DNA from: Streptomyces sp. AW19M42
GTDB taxonomy: Bacteria > Actinomycetota > Actinomycetes > Streptomycetales > Streptomycetaceae
NCBI GenBank assembly: GCA_000470535.1
Contig: CBRG010000144.1
Coordinates: 1 to 37,087 of the forward strand
Length of the DNA stretch: 37,087 nt
Reading direction: 5' to 3'
Shown here: one piece after another, positions 1 through 7,587 of the stretch
How the letters are laid out: each line of letters opens with the position of its first letter
How positions within the stretch are numbered: position 1 is the first letter of the stretch
Translations under genes and position numbers: made by a program
Notes under the pieces: generated by a model
Seen by the model: the letters and a program-made list of their open reading frames with translations, nothing else
What the model was told of the DNA's origin: nothing
Database searches by the model: none

Positions 1-2
1 GC

Positions 3-71
3 GCGGACCACACGGATCCGGGTCCGAACTGGGACTGGACGAAGTACATGAAGCTGGTCAACGCGGCCTGA
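3..71 (+). CDS. C-terminal end of an N-acetylmuramoyl-L-alanine amidase-like protein (partial)
   Basis: Only the last 22 codons lie in the window. They read as an open frame ending in TGA at 69-71 and contain the string DHTDPGPNWDW. A DHxDPGPxWxW segment near the C-terminus is typical of Streptomyces peptidoglycan-recognition/amidase-2 proteins, which cleave the bond between N-acetylmuramic acid and L-alanine in the cell wall. The call rests on this short motif alone, so the family is likely but not proven. No signal peptide or catalytic zinc ligands can be seen because the rest lies outside the window. Confidence 0.5.
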   Translation, partial: ADHTDPGPNWDWTKYMKLVNAA

Positions 72-251
72 CCCCACCGTGCCGCCCGGCCGAATCTCGT
101 TGATCGGCCCGGCGGGGGGTGGGAAGACTGCGGGCATGGAGAGTTTTCCGGTGGGGACACCGAGGGCGACCGGTATCTGGTGCTCGGGTTCGGGGAGGGG
201 GCGGCCATTGATCTCGATGTGCCCCCGGGCGGGTGGGAGTTGATCGCCTAC

Positions 252-277
252 GGGGCGCACTGCCTGCGGTGCGCCCC
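252..277. terminator. Hairpin, possible terminator
   Basis: Perfect 9-bp arms GGGGCGCAC (252-260) and GTGCGCCCC (269-277) flank an 8-nt loop. It lies 180 bp beyond the amidase-like stop codon, with no T-run, as is usual in Streptomyces. It could end that transcript or be part of the response-regulator leader. Confidence 0.35.
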
Positions 278-374
278 TGCGGCAGTGGCACGGGGGAAAT
301 GCTGTGCGATTCCGGCGGATCGCGAAATGCGATCAGGACCGCGAGCGGTACTGCTGCGCTCCCGGGTTCGAGGA

Positions 375-389
375 GGGACCGCCGGTCCT
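375..389. promoter_or_regulatory. DevR-like operator upstream of the response regulator
   Basis: GGGACCGCCGGTCCT contains perfect arms GGACC and GGTCC around GCC. It lies 89 bp before the response-regulator start. Aligned base for base with the sites at 4896-4910 and 7690-7704 it fits RGGRCCGNYSGKCCY. The mycobacterial DevR/DosR box has similar GGGAC/GTCCC arms, so autoregulation by the adjacent regulator is a reasonable inference. A TAATGC string at 404-409 could be a -10, which would put the box over the -35. Confidence 0.5.
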
Positions 390-478
390 GGCCGCAGAAC
401 GAGTAATGCTGCACTCTTGACCCTGCGGGAACACCTGTTCCCCGCCGATTCGCGTCCGACAGCGCTGAGGAGCGGTCC

Positions 479-1198
479 ATGCAGGACAGCAGTTCACGCA
501 GTGCTGAGAACCCGATCCGGGTTTTCCTTCTTGACGATCACGAAGTGGTCCGGCGCGGGGTGCGTGATCTTCTCGGTGACGAACCCGACATCAGCGTCGT
601 CGGAGAAGCGGGGACCGCGGAGCAGGCTCTGACGCGGATTCCGGCCCTGCGTCCGGACGTGGCGGTGCTCGACGTACGGCTCCCGGACGGCAACGGTGTG
701 GATGTCTGTCGCGAACTGCGCTCGCGCATGCCCGACCTCGCCTGCCTGATGCTCACGTCCTTCGATGACGAGGAAGCCCTGCTCGACGCCATCATGGCCG
801 GGGCTTCCGGATACGTCCTCAAGCTGATCCAGGGCGGTGACCTCGTGGCTGCGGTACGCACGGTGGGCTCCGGCCGCTCGATGCTGGACCCCAGCGCTGC
901 CGCCCGGTTGATGTCGCGGCTGCGCGGGGACGACCGCGAGAAGTCCGAAGGGGATGCGCTGTACGGTCTCACCGACCGGGAACGTGACATTCTTGCGCTG
1001 ATCGGCGAGGGTCTGACCAATAGTGAGATCGGCTTGCGGCTCTATCTCGCCGAGAAGACGATCAAGAACCATATTTCTCGCCTGCTGGCCAAGCTCGGAG
1101 TGGAACGACGGGTTCAGGCAGCCGTCATCGCTGCCCAGGTACCCAAGTGGGCGGACGGCGAGACACGCCACGGCGGGAGTCGGCCCAGACACGCGTAG
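479..1198 (+). CDS. NarL/LuxR-family response regulator, DevR/OsdR-like
   Basis: A 239-residue DNA-binding response regulator. The receiver domain (about 12-128) has acidic residues D19/D20, phosphoacceptor D65 in [12 protein letters not shown]93/S94 and K115 in GYVLK. The C-terminal LuxR/GerE helix-turn-helix starts at LTDRERDIL (about 164) and includes [20 protein letters not shown]. The ATG at 479 is fixed by GAGGAG at 467-472, six bases upstream. Length and the receiver-HTH order match DevR/DosR of Mycobacterium and the Streptomyces OsdR type. The partner kinase lies 130 bp downstream. By family knowledge it would bind palindromic promoters after phosphorylation under low oxygen or redox stress; the palindromes at 375, 4896 and 7690 are candidate targets. 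NarL-family membership is secure; equivalence to OsdR is inferred from context. Confidence 0.9.
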   Translation: MQDSSSRSAENPIRVFLLDDHEVVRRGVRDLLGDEPDISVVGEAGTAEQALTRIPALRPDVAVLDVRLPDGNGVDVCRELRSRMPDLACLMLTSFDDEEALLDAIMAGASGYVLKLIQGGDLVAAVRTVGSGRSMLDPSAAARLMSRLRGDDREKSEGDALYGLTDRERDILALIGEGLTNSEIGLRLYLAEKTIKNHISRLLAKLGVERRVQAAVIAAQVPKWADGETRHGGSRPRHA

Positions 1199-1328
1199 TC
1201 GTGCCGGAATCCAAGCGGTGCCGCCGACCTGCCGGGTCTCTCATCGCGTGTCCCAGCAGCTTCGAGCGTTCTCGGGGTACCCGCAGTCCAGAGATGAGTT
1301 TTCTCCCGCAGCCCGAGGAGTGTTTTCG

Positions 1329-3041
1329 GTGTCGAACACCCTGGGCAGCTGCCCGCAGGATGACCTGGAGGAGTGCGCGAAGCGACTCGCCCTCCTCCAG
1401 CGCCGGCTGGACGCGGCGCACAGCACCCGGGACCGGGTTCATGACTTGATGGAGGTGGTGACGTCCGTCGGCCGTGACCTGGATCTGGAGCACGTTCTGC
1501 GGCACGTGGTGCAAGCGGCTACGACCCTGGTCCGGGCTCGGTATGGGGCGCTCGGCGTCATCGGGCCCGATCACGAGAAGCTCGTCCAGTTCCTGACCGT
1601 CGGTATGGACGACGAGGATGTCGCCTCGATCGGCTCGTCGCCTTCGGGCCACGGCATTCTCGGTGAGCTGATCGCGCACCCCGAGCCCCTTCGTCTGGCG
1701 AAACTCTCTGAGCACGAGTCCTCCTACGGATTTCCCGCCGGTCACCCCCCGATGGACAGCTTTCTGGGAGTGCCAATCCGGATCCACGGTCAGGTGTTCG
1801 GCAACCTGTACCTGACCGAGAAGCTGGGCGGCGCCCAGTTCGATGCCGAGGACGAGTCGATCCTGACCACGCTCGCCGTGGCGGCCGGAGTGGCCATCGA
1901 CAATGCCCGCCTGTACGAGAGGTCGCAGCAGAGGGAGCTGTGGGTCCAGGCGACGGCCGAGGTCACGCACAGTCTGCTCTCCGGCAGCCCGCGCGGCGCG
2001 GTGCTCGCTCTGATCGCCGACCGGGCACGTGAGATCTCCGGCGCGGACCTGGTCGTGGTGGCGTTGCCCACGCCCGAGCGGGACTCCTTCGTTGTGGAAG
2101 TGGCCAGCGGGCTTGAGGCCGAAACCTTCCAAGGCCCGTACCCCGTGATGACCGACGGATTGATTGGTGCCGCCTTCGCCGGCGCGGCAGCAGTCACCAG
2201 TGAGGATGCGGACGCTGTGCGGCTCGCGGCGGACCCGGCCTGGCCCGCCGCATTGGGACCGGCCGTGCCGGTCCCTATCGGCACCGGCACCGGCGTACGC
2301 GGTGTTCTGCTGCTTGTCCGCGCCGAGGGGCGTGAGCCTTTCACCACCGAGGAGACCAGCCCTGTTCTCGGTTTCGCCGGTACGGCAGCTGTGGCGATGG
2401 AGCTGGCCGAACGTCGCAGGGACGCCGAGCAGATGGTGCTCCTGGAGGAACGTGACCGTATCGCCCGTGACCTGCACGACCTGGCCATCCAGCGGCTGTT
2501 CGCGACGGGGATGACGCTGCAGAGTGCCGGGCGGTTCATCGATCACCCCGAAGCGTCGGAGCGGGTGGAGCGGGCTGTCGACGACCTGGACGAAACCATC
2601 AAGATCATCCGTTCCACGATCTTCGGTCTCCGGTCGGACGTGAGCGGAGACGGAGAGAGCCTGCGGTCCCGTACGGTGCGGGCCGTCGCCGACGCGGCCG
2701 CGGCCCTCGGCTTCTCGCCGAGTCTGCGCAAGGAGGGCCTGCTCGACACACAGGTTTCCCGTCCCGTCGCCGACCATGTCGTGGCTGTCCTCGGTGAGAG
2801 CCTGGCCAATGTCGCCCGCCACGCACGGGCGACGCGGGTGGACGTCATTCTCCAGACCGATGGACGTCAGGTGGCGCTGACCGTCAGCGACAACGGGATC
2901 GGGATCAGTGCGGGCAGCCGCCGCAGCGGCCTGCGGAACCTGAGCGACCGCGCCGAGGAATGCGGCGGCACACTGGAGTCGTCCTCACCGGAGGGGGGCG
3001 GAACCCGCCTGGTGTGGCGTGTTCCCGCGCTGGGTCGCTAG
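1329..3041 (+). CDS. Soluble two-GAF sensor histidine kinase, DevS/DosT/OsdK-like
   Basis: A 570-residue kinase with two GAF domains (about 53-195 and 218-360) and a HisKA_3 dimerisation region whose phosphorylated histidine is H383 in ERDRIARDLHD. An HATPase domain has the N-box ESLANVARHA (about 490) and DNGIG (521-525). There is no transmembrane segment, so it senses in the cytoplasm. GAF-1 contains GFPAGHPPMDSFLGVPI. H139 of its HPPM occupies about the place of the haem-ligating histidine of mycobacterial DosS, which makes haem-based oxygen or redox sensing plausible. The frame is open further upstream, but GTG at 1329 is preferred because GAGGAG lies at 1315-1320. It presumably phosphorylates the regulator encoded just upstream; the 130-bp gap may hold its own promoter. 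Confidence 0.9.
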   Translation: MSNTLGSCPQDDLEECAKRLALLQRRLDAAHSTRDRVHDLMEVVTSVGRDLDLEHVLRHVVQAATTLVRARYGALGVIGPDHEKLVQFLTVGMDDEDVASIGSSPSGHGILGELIAHPEPLRLAKLSEHESSYGFPAGHPPMDSFLGVPIRIHGQVFGNLYLTEKLGGAQFDAEDESILTTLAVAAGVAIDNARLYERSQQRELWVQATAEVTHSLLSGSPRGAVLALIADRAREISGADLVVVALPTPERDSFVVEVASGLEAETFQGPYPVMTDGLIGAAFAGAAAVTSEDADAVRLAADPAWPAALGPAVPVPIGTGTGVRGVLLLVRAEGREPFTTEETSPVLGFAGTAAVAMELAERRRDAEQMVLLEERDRIARDLHDLAIQRLFATGMTLQSAGRFIDHPEASERVERAVDDLDETIKIIRSTIFGLRSDVSGDGESLRSRTVRAVADAAAALGFSPSLRKEGLLDTQVSRPVADHVVAVLGESLANVARHARATRVDVILQTDGRQVALTVSDNGIGISAGSRRSGLRNLSDRAEECGGTLESSSPEGGGTRLVWRVPALGR

Positions 3042-3109
3042 GGCAGGTGACCAGCAGGGGGCAAAGACGCGGGCGGTGCGCTCCACCATGGCCCGGGTCG
3101 GTAGGCCGA

Positions 3110-3838
3110 CTACTGCAATTCGGGTCCCGTGCTGGTGGATGAGAAGTGGGTGTTGCGGGCAGCGATCCGGCGGACGGTGATCTGGGTGGGGACGACCGTG
3201 AACCACAGGCTGCGGTCGCCGCCTGCCCACGGCAGGGAGAGCCCCTTCTTGTCCAGCAGACTGACCTGGACGATGTCGGTGACCGCACGTGCCACGCCGA
3301 CCAGGAGGACGCTCCACCCCTGGCTGAGGGCGTCGTCCATGCGGTCCACCTCGAAGGCGATCCGGTTTCCCGCGGCGGCTGCGGGCGGGGCGTTCGGGGC
3401 TGCGCGGAAGGCGATCGCGTTTTCCAGGAGGGTGTAGTTGACCGGGAGGACGAGGGGCCCTTCAGGTGTGGAGATGCCCACCCGCCCGACGCCGTGCGTG
3501 CCCAGCAGCCGACGGCATTCTCCGGCAACGAGCTCGGTGAACTGCGGATGGTAGGGAGCCCTTCCGGTTCCGGGCGGGAGGTCTGCGGTGCCCCCCATAA
3601 GTTCGGCCACCGTTGTCTCCAGGGCGTTGGCGAGGGTGACCAGGAACCCGATGCCGGGTGAGGTGACCGGTTGTTCCTCCAGGTAGCTGATGTACCCGGC
3701 CGCCGCGCGGCATCGGGCTGCGACTTCCTGGTGCGTCAGTCCGAGTTGCTCTCGACGTGTGGAGAGACGTCGGCCCAGGTCTCCCTGCCGGGAGCGGGAC
3801 ACCGGGGAAGGGGCACTGAGTGCTGTCGTGTGCGGCAT
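3110..3838 (-). CDS. XRE helix-turn-helix fused to a pyridoxamine-oxidase-like flavin split barrel
   Basis: A 242-residue two-domain protein. Residues about 18-80 form an XRE-type helix-turn-helix (LGRRLSTRREQLGLTHQEVA, then AAGYISYLEE). Residues about 95-230 resemble the pyridoxamine 5'-phosphate oxidase-like split barrel (VGRVGISTPEGPLVLPVNY, then IAFEVDRMDDALSQGWSVLLVG), a fold that usually binds FMN, F420 or haem. The fusion suggests a regulator whose DNA binding responds to a bound flavin or redox ligand; this is inference. It converges on the sensor-kinase gene and follows the first USP on the same strand, with a hairpin at 3860-3878 just before its start. The C-terminal tail after the barrel is short and serine/threonine-rich. 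Confidence 0.8.
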   Translation of the reverse strand: MPHTTALSAPSPVSRSRQGDLGRRLSTRREQLGLTHQEVAARCRAAAGYISYLEEQPVTSPGIGFLVTLANALETTVAELMGGTADLPPGTGRAPYHPQFTELVAGECRRLLGTHGVGRVGISTPEGPLVLPVNYTLLENAIAFRAAPNAPPAAAAGNRIAFEVDRMDDALSQGWSVLLVGVARAVTDIVQVSLLDKKGLSLPWAGGDRSLWFTVVPTQITVRRIAARNTHFSSTSTGPELQ

Positions 3839-3859
3839 GGGGCAGACTGCCTTTCGGGG

Positions 3860-3878
3860 GCCGAAGCGCTGCTTCGGC
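3860..3878. promoter_or_regulatory. Palindromic hairpin before the XRE-flavin-barrel gene
   Basis: GCCGAAGC and GCTTCGGC form perfect 8-bp arms around GCT, 22 bp before the ATG of the XRE fusion and 80 bp after the USP stop. It could be an operator for the XRE protein or a terminator for the USP gene; the sequence does not decide. Confidence 0.4.
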
Positions 3879-3958
3879 GAGGTGGGGCGACGTATCTGCC
3901 CCGTGCGGCACTCGACCCGGCGCCGGCCGCTGGAGTTCCCGTGCCGGATTGCGCCTGG

Positions 3959-4828
3959 TCAGGCGTGAGGTACTAGGGCGACCGCGGTCTTGGAGTGGTG
4001 CAGCACCGCGTGTGCGACGGAACCGATGTGTATGCCGGGGGCCGAATAGCGCTCCTTGCGGCCCACGACGAGGAGACCGGCATCGAGGGATGCTTCCACG
4101 AGGTCGTGCGCGGGGTGACCCTGCTGGCATCGCTCGGTGACGCGGACGCTGGGGAACTTCTCCCGCCAGGGCGCGAGAACCTCCGTGAGGGACTCGTTCG
4201 TCAACGTGTCCAGTTCGGTCTGGACAGAGAGCATCGCGCCTGTCGGGTCGCCGACGAACACGGGGGACAGCCGCCAGCTGTGCAGCGCCCGCAGCGCGAG
4301 CCCGTGCCGCTCCGCGTGGGCGAAGGCGAACTCCAGCACGGCGTCGCACGGCTGGGAGGTGTCCACACCGACGACGACGTCGCCGGACGTCTGCCACTCC
4401 CGTGCGGAGGAAGTGTCCTCCGCACGGACGAGGACGACCGGTGTGGTGCTGCGGGCGATGACCGACAGCGAAACGGAGCCGAGAAGGAAACCCGCCAGTC
4501 GCCCCAGCCCTCGTGAGCCGAGCACGAGGAGCTCCTGGTCCTTCGCCGCTGCGCAGAGGACTTCGGCCGGCCTGCCGGGAACGTCCTCGGTTTCCACTTC
4601 GAGGCCCGGATGCCGTGCCCGGAGGGCCTGCGCCGCCAACTGCGGTCCGCCGTAGGGCCACCCCACCCTCTCGGAACCGGTGAGCGAGGCGCTCACCGCC
4701 GGTGAGACTTCCCGGACGTGGAGCAGCCGCAGCGGCAGCCCTCGCCGTGCTGCCTCACCGGCGGCCCATTTCACCGCTGCCAGACTCTCGCGCGAATGGT
4801 CGGTACCTGCGGTCACGGTACGGGGCAT
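3959..4828 (-). CDS. Universal stress protein, tandem UspA domains (USP 1)
   Basis: A 289-residue protein with two UspA domains (about 1-140 and 148-289). The first carries the full nucleotide-binding signature G-2x-G-9x-GS in LGSRGLGRLAGFLLGS. In the second the signature is altered (GRKERYSAPGIHIGS, with E in place of the second glycine). The ATG at 4828 is chosen because AGGAGG lies five bases upstream; the frame stays open far beyond it without homology. Tandem USPs are abundant in the mycobacterial DosR regulon and bind ATP during hypoxic or stationary survival. A DevR-like box and a 22-bp inverted repeat lie in its upstream region, so induction by the local response regulator is likely. 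Confidence 0.92.
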   Translation of the reverse strand: MPRTVTAGTDHSRESLAAVKWAAGEAARRGLPLRLLHVREVSPAVSASLTGSERVGWPYGGPQLAAQALRARHPGLEVETEDVPGRPAEVLCAAAKDQELLVLGSRGLGRLAGFLLGSVSLSVIARSTTPVVLVRAEDTSSAREWQTSGDVVVGVDTSQPCDAVLEFAFAHAERHGLALRALHSWRLSPVFVGDPTGAMLSVQTELDTLTNESLTEVLAPWREKFPSVRVTERCQQGHPAHDLVEASLDAGLLVVGRKERYSAPGIHIGSVAHAVLHHSKTAVALVPHA

Positions 4829-4882
4829 GCAAGCCTCCTGCTGGAGTCGAGTACGGAATGCCCTCACTCTGTCTGCGCGATG

Positions 4883-4944
4883 GGGCAGGGCAGCAGGGGC
4901 CGTTGGTCCCTGTCCGCCCCCGAACGGCCCCTGCTGCCCTGCCC
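4883..4944. repeat. Perfect 22-bp inverted repeat between the GH65 fragment and USP 1
   Basis: The arm at 4883-4904 is exactly complementary to 4923-4944, with an 18-nt spacer. It sits 26 bp after the GH65 stop and 55 bp before the USP 1 start on the minus strand. In RNA it would be a very stable stem and could terminate read-through. The left arm overlaps the DevR-like box at 4896-4910, so it may also be a double operator. Confidence 0.75.
4896..4910. promoter_or_regulatory. DevR-like operator upstream of USP 1
   Basis: GGGGCCGTTGGTCCC is an imperfect 6-3-6 palindrome 67 bp before the USP 1 start. It matches the sites at 375-389 and 7690-7704 under RGGRCCGNYSGKCCY. Its inner 14-mer GGGCC-N4-GTCCC has the same arm spacing as the mycobacterial DevR box. 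Binding by the local regulator is inferred. Confidence 0.5.
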
Positions 4945-4970
4945 GCCGGGTCGTGCCGAAGGAGTGTGCG

Positions 4971-5780
4971 TCACCGTTCGTGCGGCGGCAGCGAGCAGGT
5001 TTCCCCCCGGGCGAGGGACAGCGTTGTGGTGGGAAGCCTGATGTCGATCGGTGACCGCTGGGACGCGGGTGCGCTGATCCGGAGGTCTTTGGCCCGCACC
5101 CGCACGGTGATCCCCACATGTCCCCGGTAGCGCAGGGAGAAGCCGTACTCGGAGAGCTGCGGGCAGGGGACCGGGTCGAGCCACAGGGCCCCGTTGCGTG
5201 TTTCGAGACCGGTGAGCCCGCGCTGGACCAGGTCCAGAGTGCCCGCCATGGCACCCAGATGAATGCCTTCCTGCGTGGTGCCGCCCTGGACGTCGGCGAC
5301 ATCGCCCGCCAGGACCTCCGCGACGTACGTCCATGCATCCGCACCCCGCGCGCGGGCCAGTACCCAGCCGTGCACCAGTCCGCTGAGGGTCGAGCCGTGA
5401 CTCGTACGCCGCAGGTAGTAGTCGACGGTCCTGGTCCACAACGCGTCGTCCGGTTCGTAGCCCAGCCGGGCGAAGACCTGACGCAGTTCGGACGGGGAGA
5501 AGAGATAGCCGAGCATGAGGACGTCGGCCTGCTTCGACGCCCGGTAGCGGTTGCCCCTGTCGCCCTCCGCCTCCAGGATCCGGTCGAGCCGGCGGATGTC
5601 GCCGTAGCACGCCCGGTAGGCGTCCCAGTCGAGTTCGGCGAGCACCTCATAGCCTGCGAACTGGCTGATGACTCCCTCGTGGAAGGCCACCCGAAGCTTT
5701 CGTGACACCTCGTCCCACCGGACGAGTTCACCTTCCTGCAGACCGGTTCGCTCCCGTAGTTCGTCCCTGTCGTGGGACAA
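4971..5780 (-). pseudogene. N-terminally truncated GH65 disaccharide phosphorylase (trehalose/kojibiose phosphorylase type)
   Basis: About 270 codons match only the C-terminal third of glycoside hydrolase family 65 phosphorylases, whose full length is about 750-800 residues. Recognisable blocks are WDEVSRKLRVAFHEGVISQF, ELDWDAY, RASKQADVLMLGYLFS, RTSHGSTLS and GGTTQEGIHLGAMAG. The lysine, serine and histidine of the last three blocks fall in the phosphate-site loops of the family. The N-terminal beta-sandwich and the part of the barrel with the general-acid glutamate are missing. Homology starts about 80 bp after the DoxX-gene stop with no complete start region; only a TTG at 5780 is available. 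It is probably an inactive remnant of a phosphorylase once present in this cluster. Confidence 0.8.
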
Positions 5781-5864
5781 CCCGATGGGCCGCGGGGCCC
5801 AGATGAAGAACGGGACCGTGATGCGAGGACGCGGGGGGCGCCGAGAGCAGGCGGCGGCACCGAG

Positions 5865-6497
5865 TCAGAGGAGCCAGCGGTTATCGCGTACGAGAGGCAG
5901 GCGCGCCCATGCCTGGCCCAAGCCCCAGGTCCGCCCGGCGAACGCCACAGCGAGCAGGACAAGGACAGCGGCGTACAGCACGTGGTAGTCGATGATCGGA
6001 TTCGATGACATGCTGGGCGACCCGTCGGACAGGTGCCGGGCGGGAGGCCACTCCGCCGCCCACATCAGCGCCATCATGGCCGTGCCGGCGAGAGCGGCTG
6101 GCCGTAGCGCGATTCCGCTCAGCAGCGCCACGCCGATGCCCAGCAGTCCCAGCATGAAGGCCCAGTCCGCCCAGGCGTCGCCGGCCCAGCCGTGGAAGGT
6201 GCTCTCCATCGGTCCGGCCGAGACACCGCTCAGGAAGCCCATGGTCGGCGAGCCGCCGTCCACCCACCCCTTACCGGCCCCGGTCGCGTAGCCCCAGCCG
6301 AAAGCCTTGTCGACGAACGCCCACAGGAAGGTGAACGCGGTGAGGATGCGGAGCACGGCTGCGGTACGCAGAAGGGCGGTGCCGGTCGTGTCGTTGCGCG
6401 TGGCCGTTCCGTCGGCGGCCGCTCGCTCCGTCGTGCCTCTGTGGGAAGCAGGCGAGTGGTTCCCCGTGAGGGGTTGGGGGTCTTGTTGCAGCGCCAT
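5865..6497 (-). CDS. DoxX-like integral membrane protein
   Basis: A 210-residue protein with a polar 40-residue N-terminus and four predicted membrane helices (about 42-68, 108-131, 133-150 and 167-188). The pattern LRILTAFTFLWAFVDKAFGWGY, followed by a loop with GGSPTMGFL and a helix-rich second half, resembles DoxX/DoxD-family membrane proteins. These include subunits of quinone-linked oxidoreductases and actinobacterial redox-stress proteins. The exact activity is unknown. It lies between USP 2 and the GH65 fragment on the same strand and shares the reading phase of the latter, ending in TGA at 5865-5867. Position within the stress cluster suggests a membrane redox role, which is inference. 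Confidence 0.65.
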   Translation of the reverse strand: MALQQDPQPLTGNHSPASHRGTTERAAADGTATRNDTTGTALLRTAAVLRILTAFTFLWAFVDKAFGWGYATGAGKGWVDGGSPTMGFLSGVSAGPMESTFHGWAGDAWADWAFMLGLLGIGVALLSGIALRPAALAGTAMMALMWAAEWPPARHLSDGSPSMSSNPIIDYHVLYAAVLVLLAVAFAGRTWGLGQAWARLPLVRDNRWLL

Positions 6498-6594
6498 GAT
6501 TTTTCGCCCTTTCTCGTGCCACGCGTGGATGCGTGTGCCCGTCCAGACTGTCCGGCGGGCCGGGCCCCGGCACCGGTCCGGTCGGTCCTCGGAC

Positions 6595-6620
6595 CCTGCC
6601 GAAGGTCCCTTCCCGGCAGG
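6595..6620. terminator. Stem-loop downstream of USP 2
   Basis: Arms CCTGCCG (6595-6601) and CGGCAGG (6614-6620) surround a 12-nt interior that can pair further. It lies about 75 bp beyond the USP 2 stop on the minus strand. The surrounding 6498-6696 interval is rich in GGTCC/GGACC strings but shows no clear copy of the shared operator. Confidence 0.4.
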
Positions 6621-6696
6621 CCGGTTGGAGGTCGCCCGACCGGAAAGAGAGAAGGGGTATGTCCTCCGTAGGAGGGCGGGGCGGCCGACCGCCGGG

Positions 6697-7587
6697 TCAG
6701 GCGTGCGGCACCACGGCTATCGGGCACCGGGCGTGATGCACGGCCGCTTGGATCACGGGCCCGGTGTACGGCCCGGTCCGTAGCCGGTTGTGCCGGCCGA
6801 GGACGAGAAGCCCTGCCTCGGACGCGGCGTGCAGCAACAGGCTCTGCGCACGGCCCGGCCGCACCGTCGCCGTCATTACTGTTTCCGGGTACTTCTCCCG
6901 CCATGGAAGCACCAGCGCGTCGAGAGCCGCCTCGTACTCCGCGGGCACTTCGAACGCGACCGCGGCCCCGGTCCCCGTGGCCGTTACCGGCAAAGGACGG
7001 TAGCCGTGGAGGATGCGCAGGGGTGCGCCTCGCGAGCGTGCCGACTCGAAGGCGAAGGCGACGGCCTCGTCGCAGGGGTGCGCGAGGTCGACCCCGAGCA
7101 CGATGTCGCGGTAAGGGGTATGCGTCGCGCTGCGGCCCCCGGCGTTTAACTGATGTGCGTCTTCGGCCTGTTCGCCTGCTCGTACGAGGACGACCGGGGT
7201 GGGGCACCGGGTGGTGAGGTGCAGCGCGACTGATCCCGCGAGGTAGCCGGTCGCCCCACCGAAGCTCCTCGATCCGATGACCAGGTGCGCCCCGTCTGCC
7301 GACACTTCGAGGAGCACACTCGGAGCGGTCCCCTCCACGGCGTATTCCTCGACAGGAAGGTGCGGATACAGGGCACCGAGATGGTCATGGGCCTCGCGCA
7401 GGATGCGTCGCGCCCAGTGATGCTGGCTGGTCGTCGAAGGCAGAGCGGCGGAGGGGTGAGGGGACCGTGTCCAGGCGTGGACGAGCCGCAGTGCCACGTC
7501 GTGACGCTGCGCCTCCCGCGCCGCCCACCCGGCGGCGGCAAGGGCCTCGGGAGATCCGTCGATGCCGACGATGACGGGTCGGAGCAT
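6697..7587 (-). CDS. Universal stress protein, tandem UspA domains (USP 2)
   Basis: A 296-residue tandem UspA protein. The first domain starts [13 protein letters not shown]. Its nucleotide loop [17 protein letters not shown] has serine in place of the second glycine of G-2x-G-9x-GS. The second domain ([19 protein letters not shown] onward) has a degenerate loop ending TGPV. ATP binding may therefore be weaker than in USP 1. ATG at 7587 is preferred because AGGAGG lies eight bases upstream. It is transcribed divergently from the phosphoketolase gene across a 303-bp region that holds a DevR-like box 102 bp before this start. It likely acts in energy-limited survival, as tandem USPs do in the DosR regulon. 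Confidence 0.9.
   Translation of the reverse strand: MLRPVIVGIDGSPEALAAAGWAAREAQRHDVALRLVHAWTRSPHPSAALPSTTSQHHWARRILREAHDHLGALYPHLPVEEYAVEGTAPSVLLEVSADGAHLVIGSRSFGGATGYLAGSVALHLTTRCPTPVVLVRAGEQAEDAHQLNAGGRSATHTPYRDIVLGVDLAHPCDEAVAFAFESARSRGAPLRILHGYRPLPVTATGTGAAVAFEVPAEYEAALDALVLPWREKYPETVMTATVRPGRAQSLLLHAASEAGLLVLGRHNRLRTGPYTGPVIQAAVHHARCPIAVVPHA

Larger units (their letters stand above)
72..478. other. 407-bp intergenic region with hairpin, operator-like palindrome and possible coding remnant
   Basis: No convincing gene is present. It holds a 9-bp perfect hairpin at 252-277, possibly terminating the amidase gene, and the palindrome at 375-389 ahead of the response regulator. A frame running through about 120-310 reads with Streptomyces-like codon use (for example DRYLVLGFGEG and PPGGWELIAYG) but has no proper start and no recognised family. 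It may be a decayed gene. Confidence 0.4.

Noticed and set aside
58..480. 140-codon minus-strand frame before the response regulator
   Set aside because: Arg/Pro-rich, no family resemblance, no ribosome binding site.
1023..1328. Upstream in-frame extension of the sensor kinase
   Set aside because: It overlaps the response regulator and has no ribosome binding site, whereas GTG 1329 has GAGGAG.
4829..5962. Long N-terminal extension in frame with USP 1
   Set aside because: It crosses the GH65 remnant and the 22-bp inverted repeat out of frame; AGGAGG fixes the USP start at 4828.
6498..6696. Further copies of the DevR-like box near DoxX
   Set aside because: Many GGTCC and GGACC strings occur, but none has the right arm orientation and spacing.
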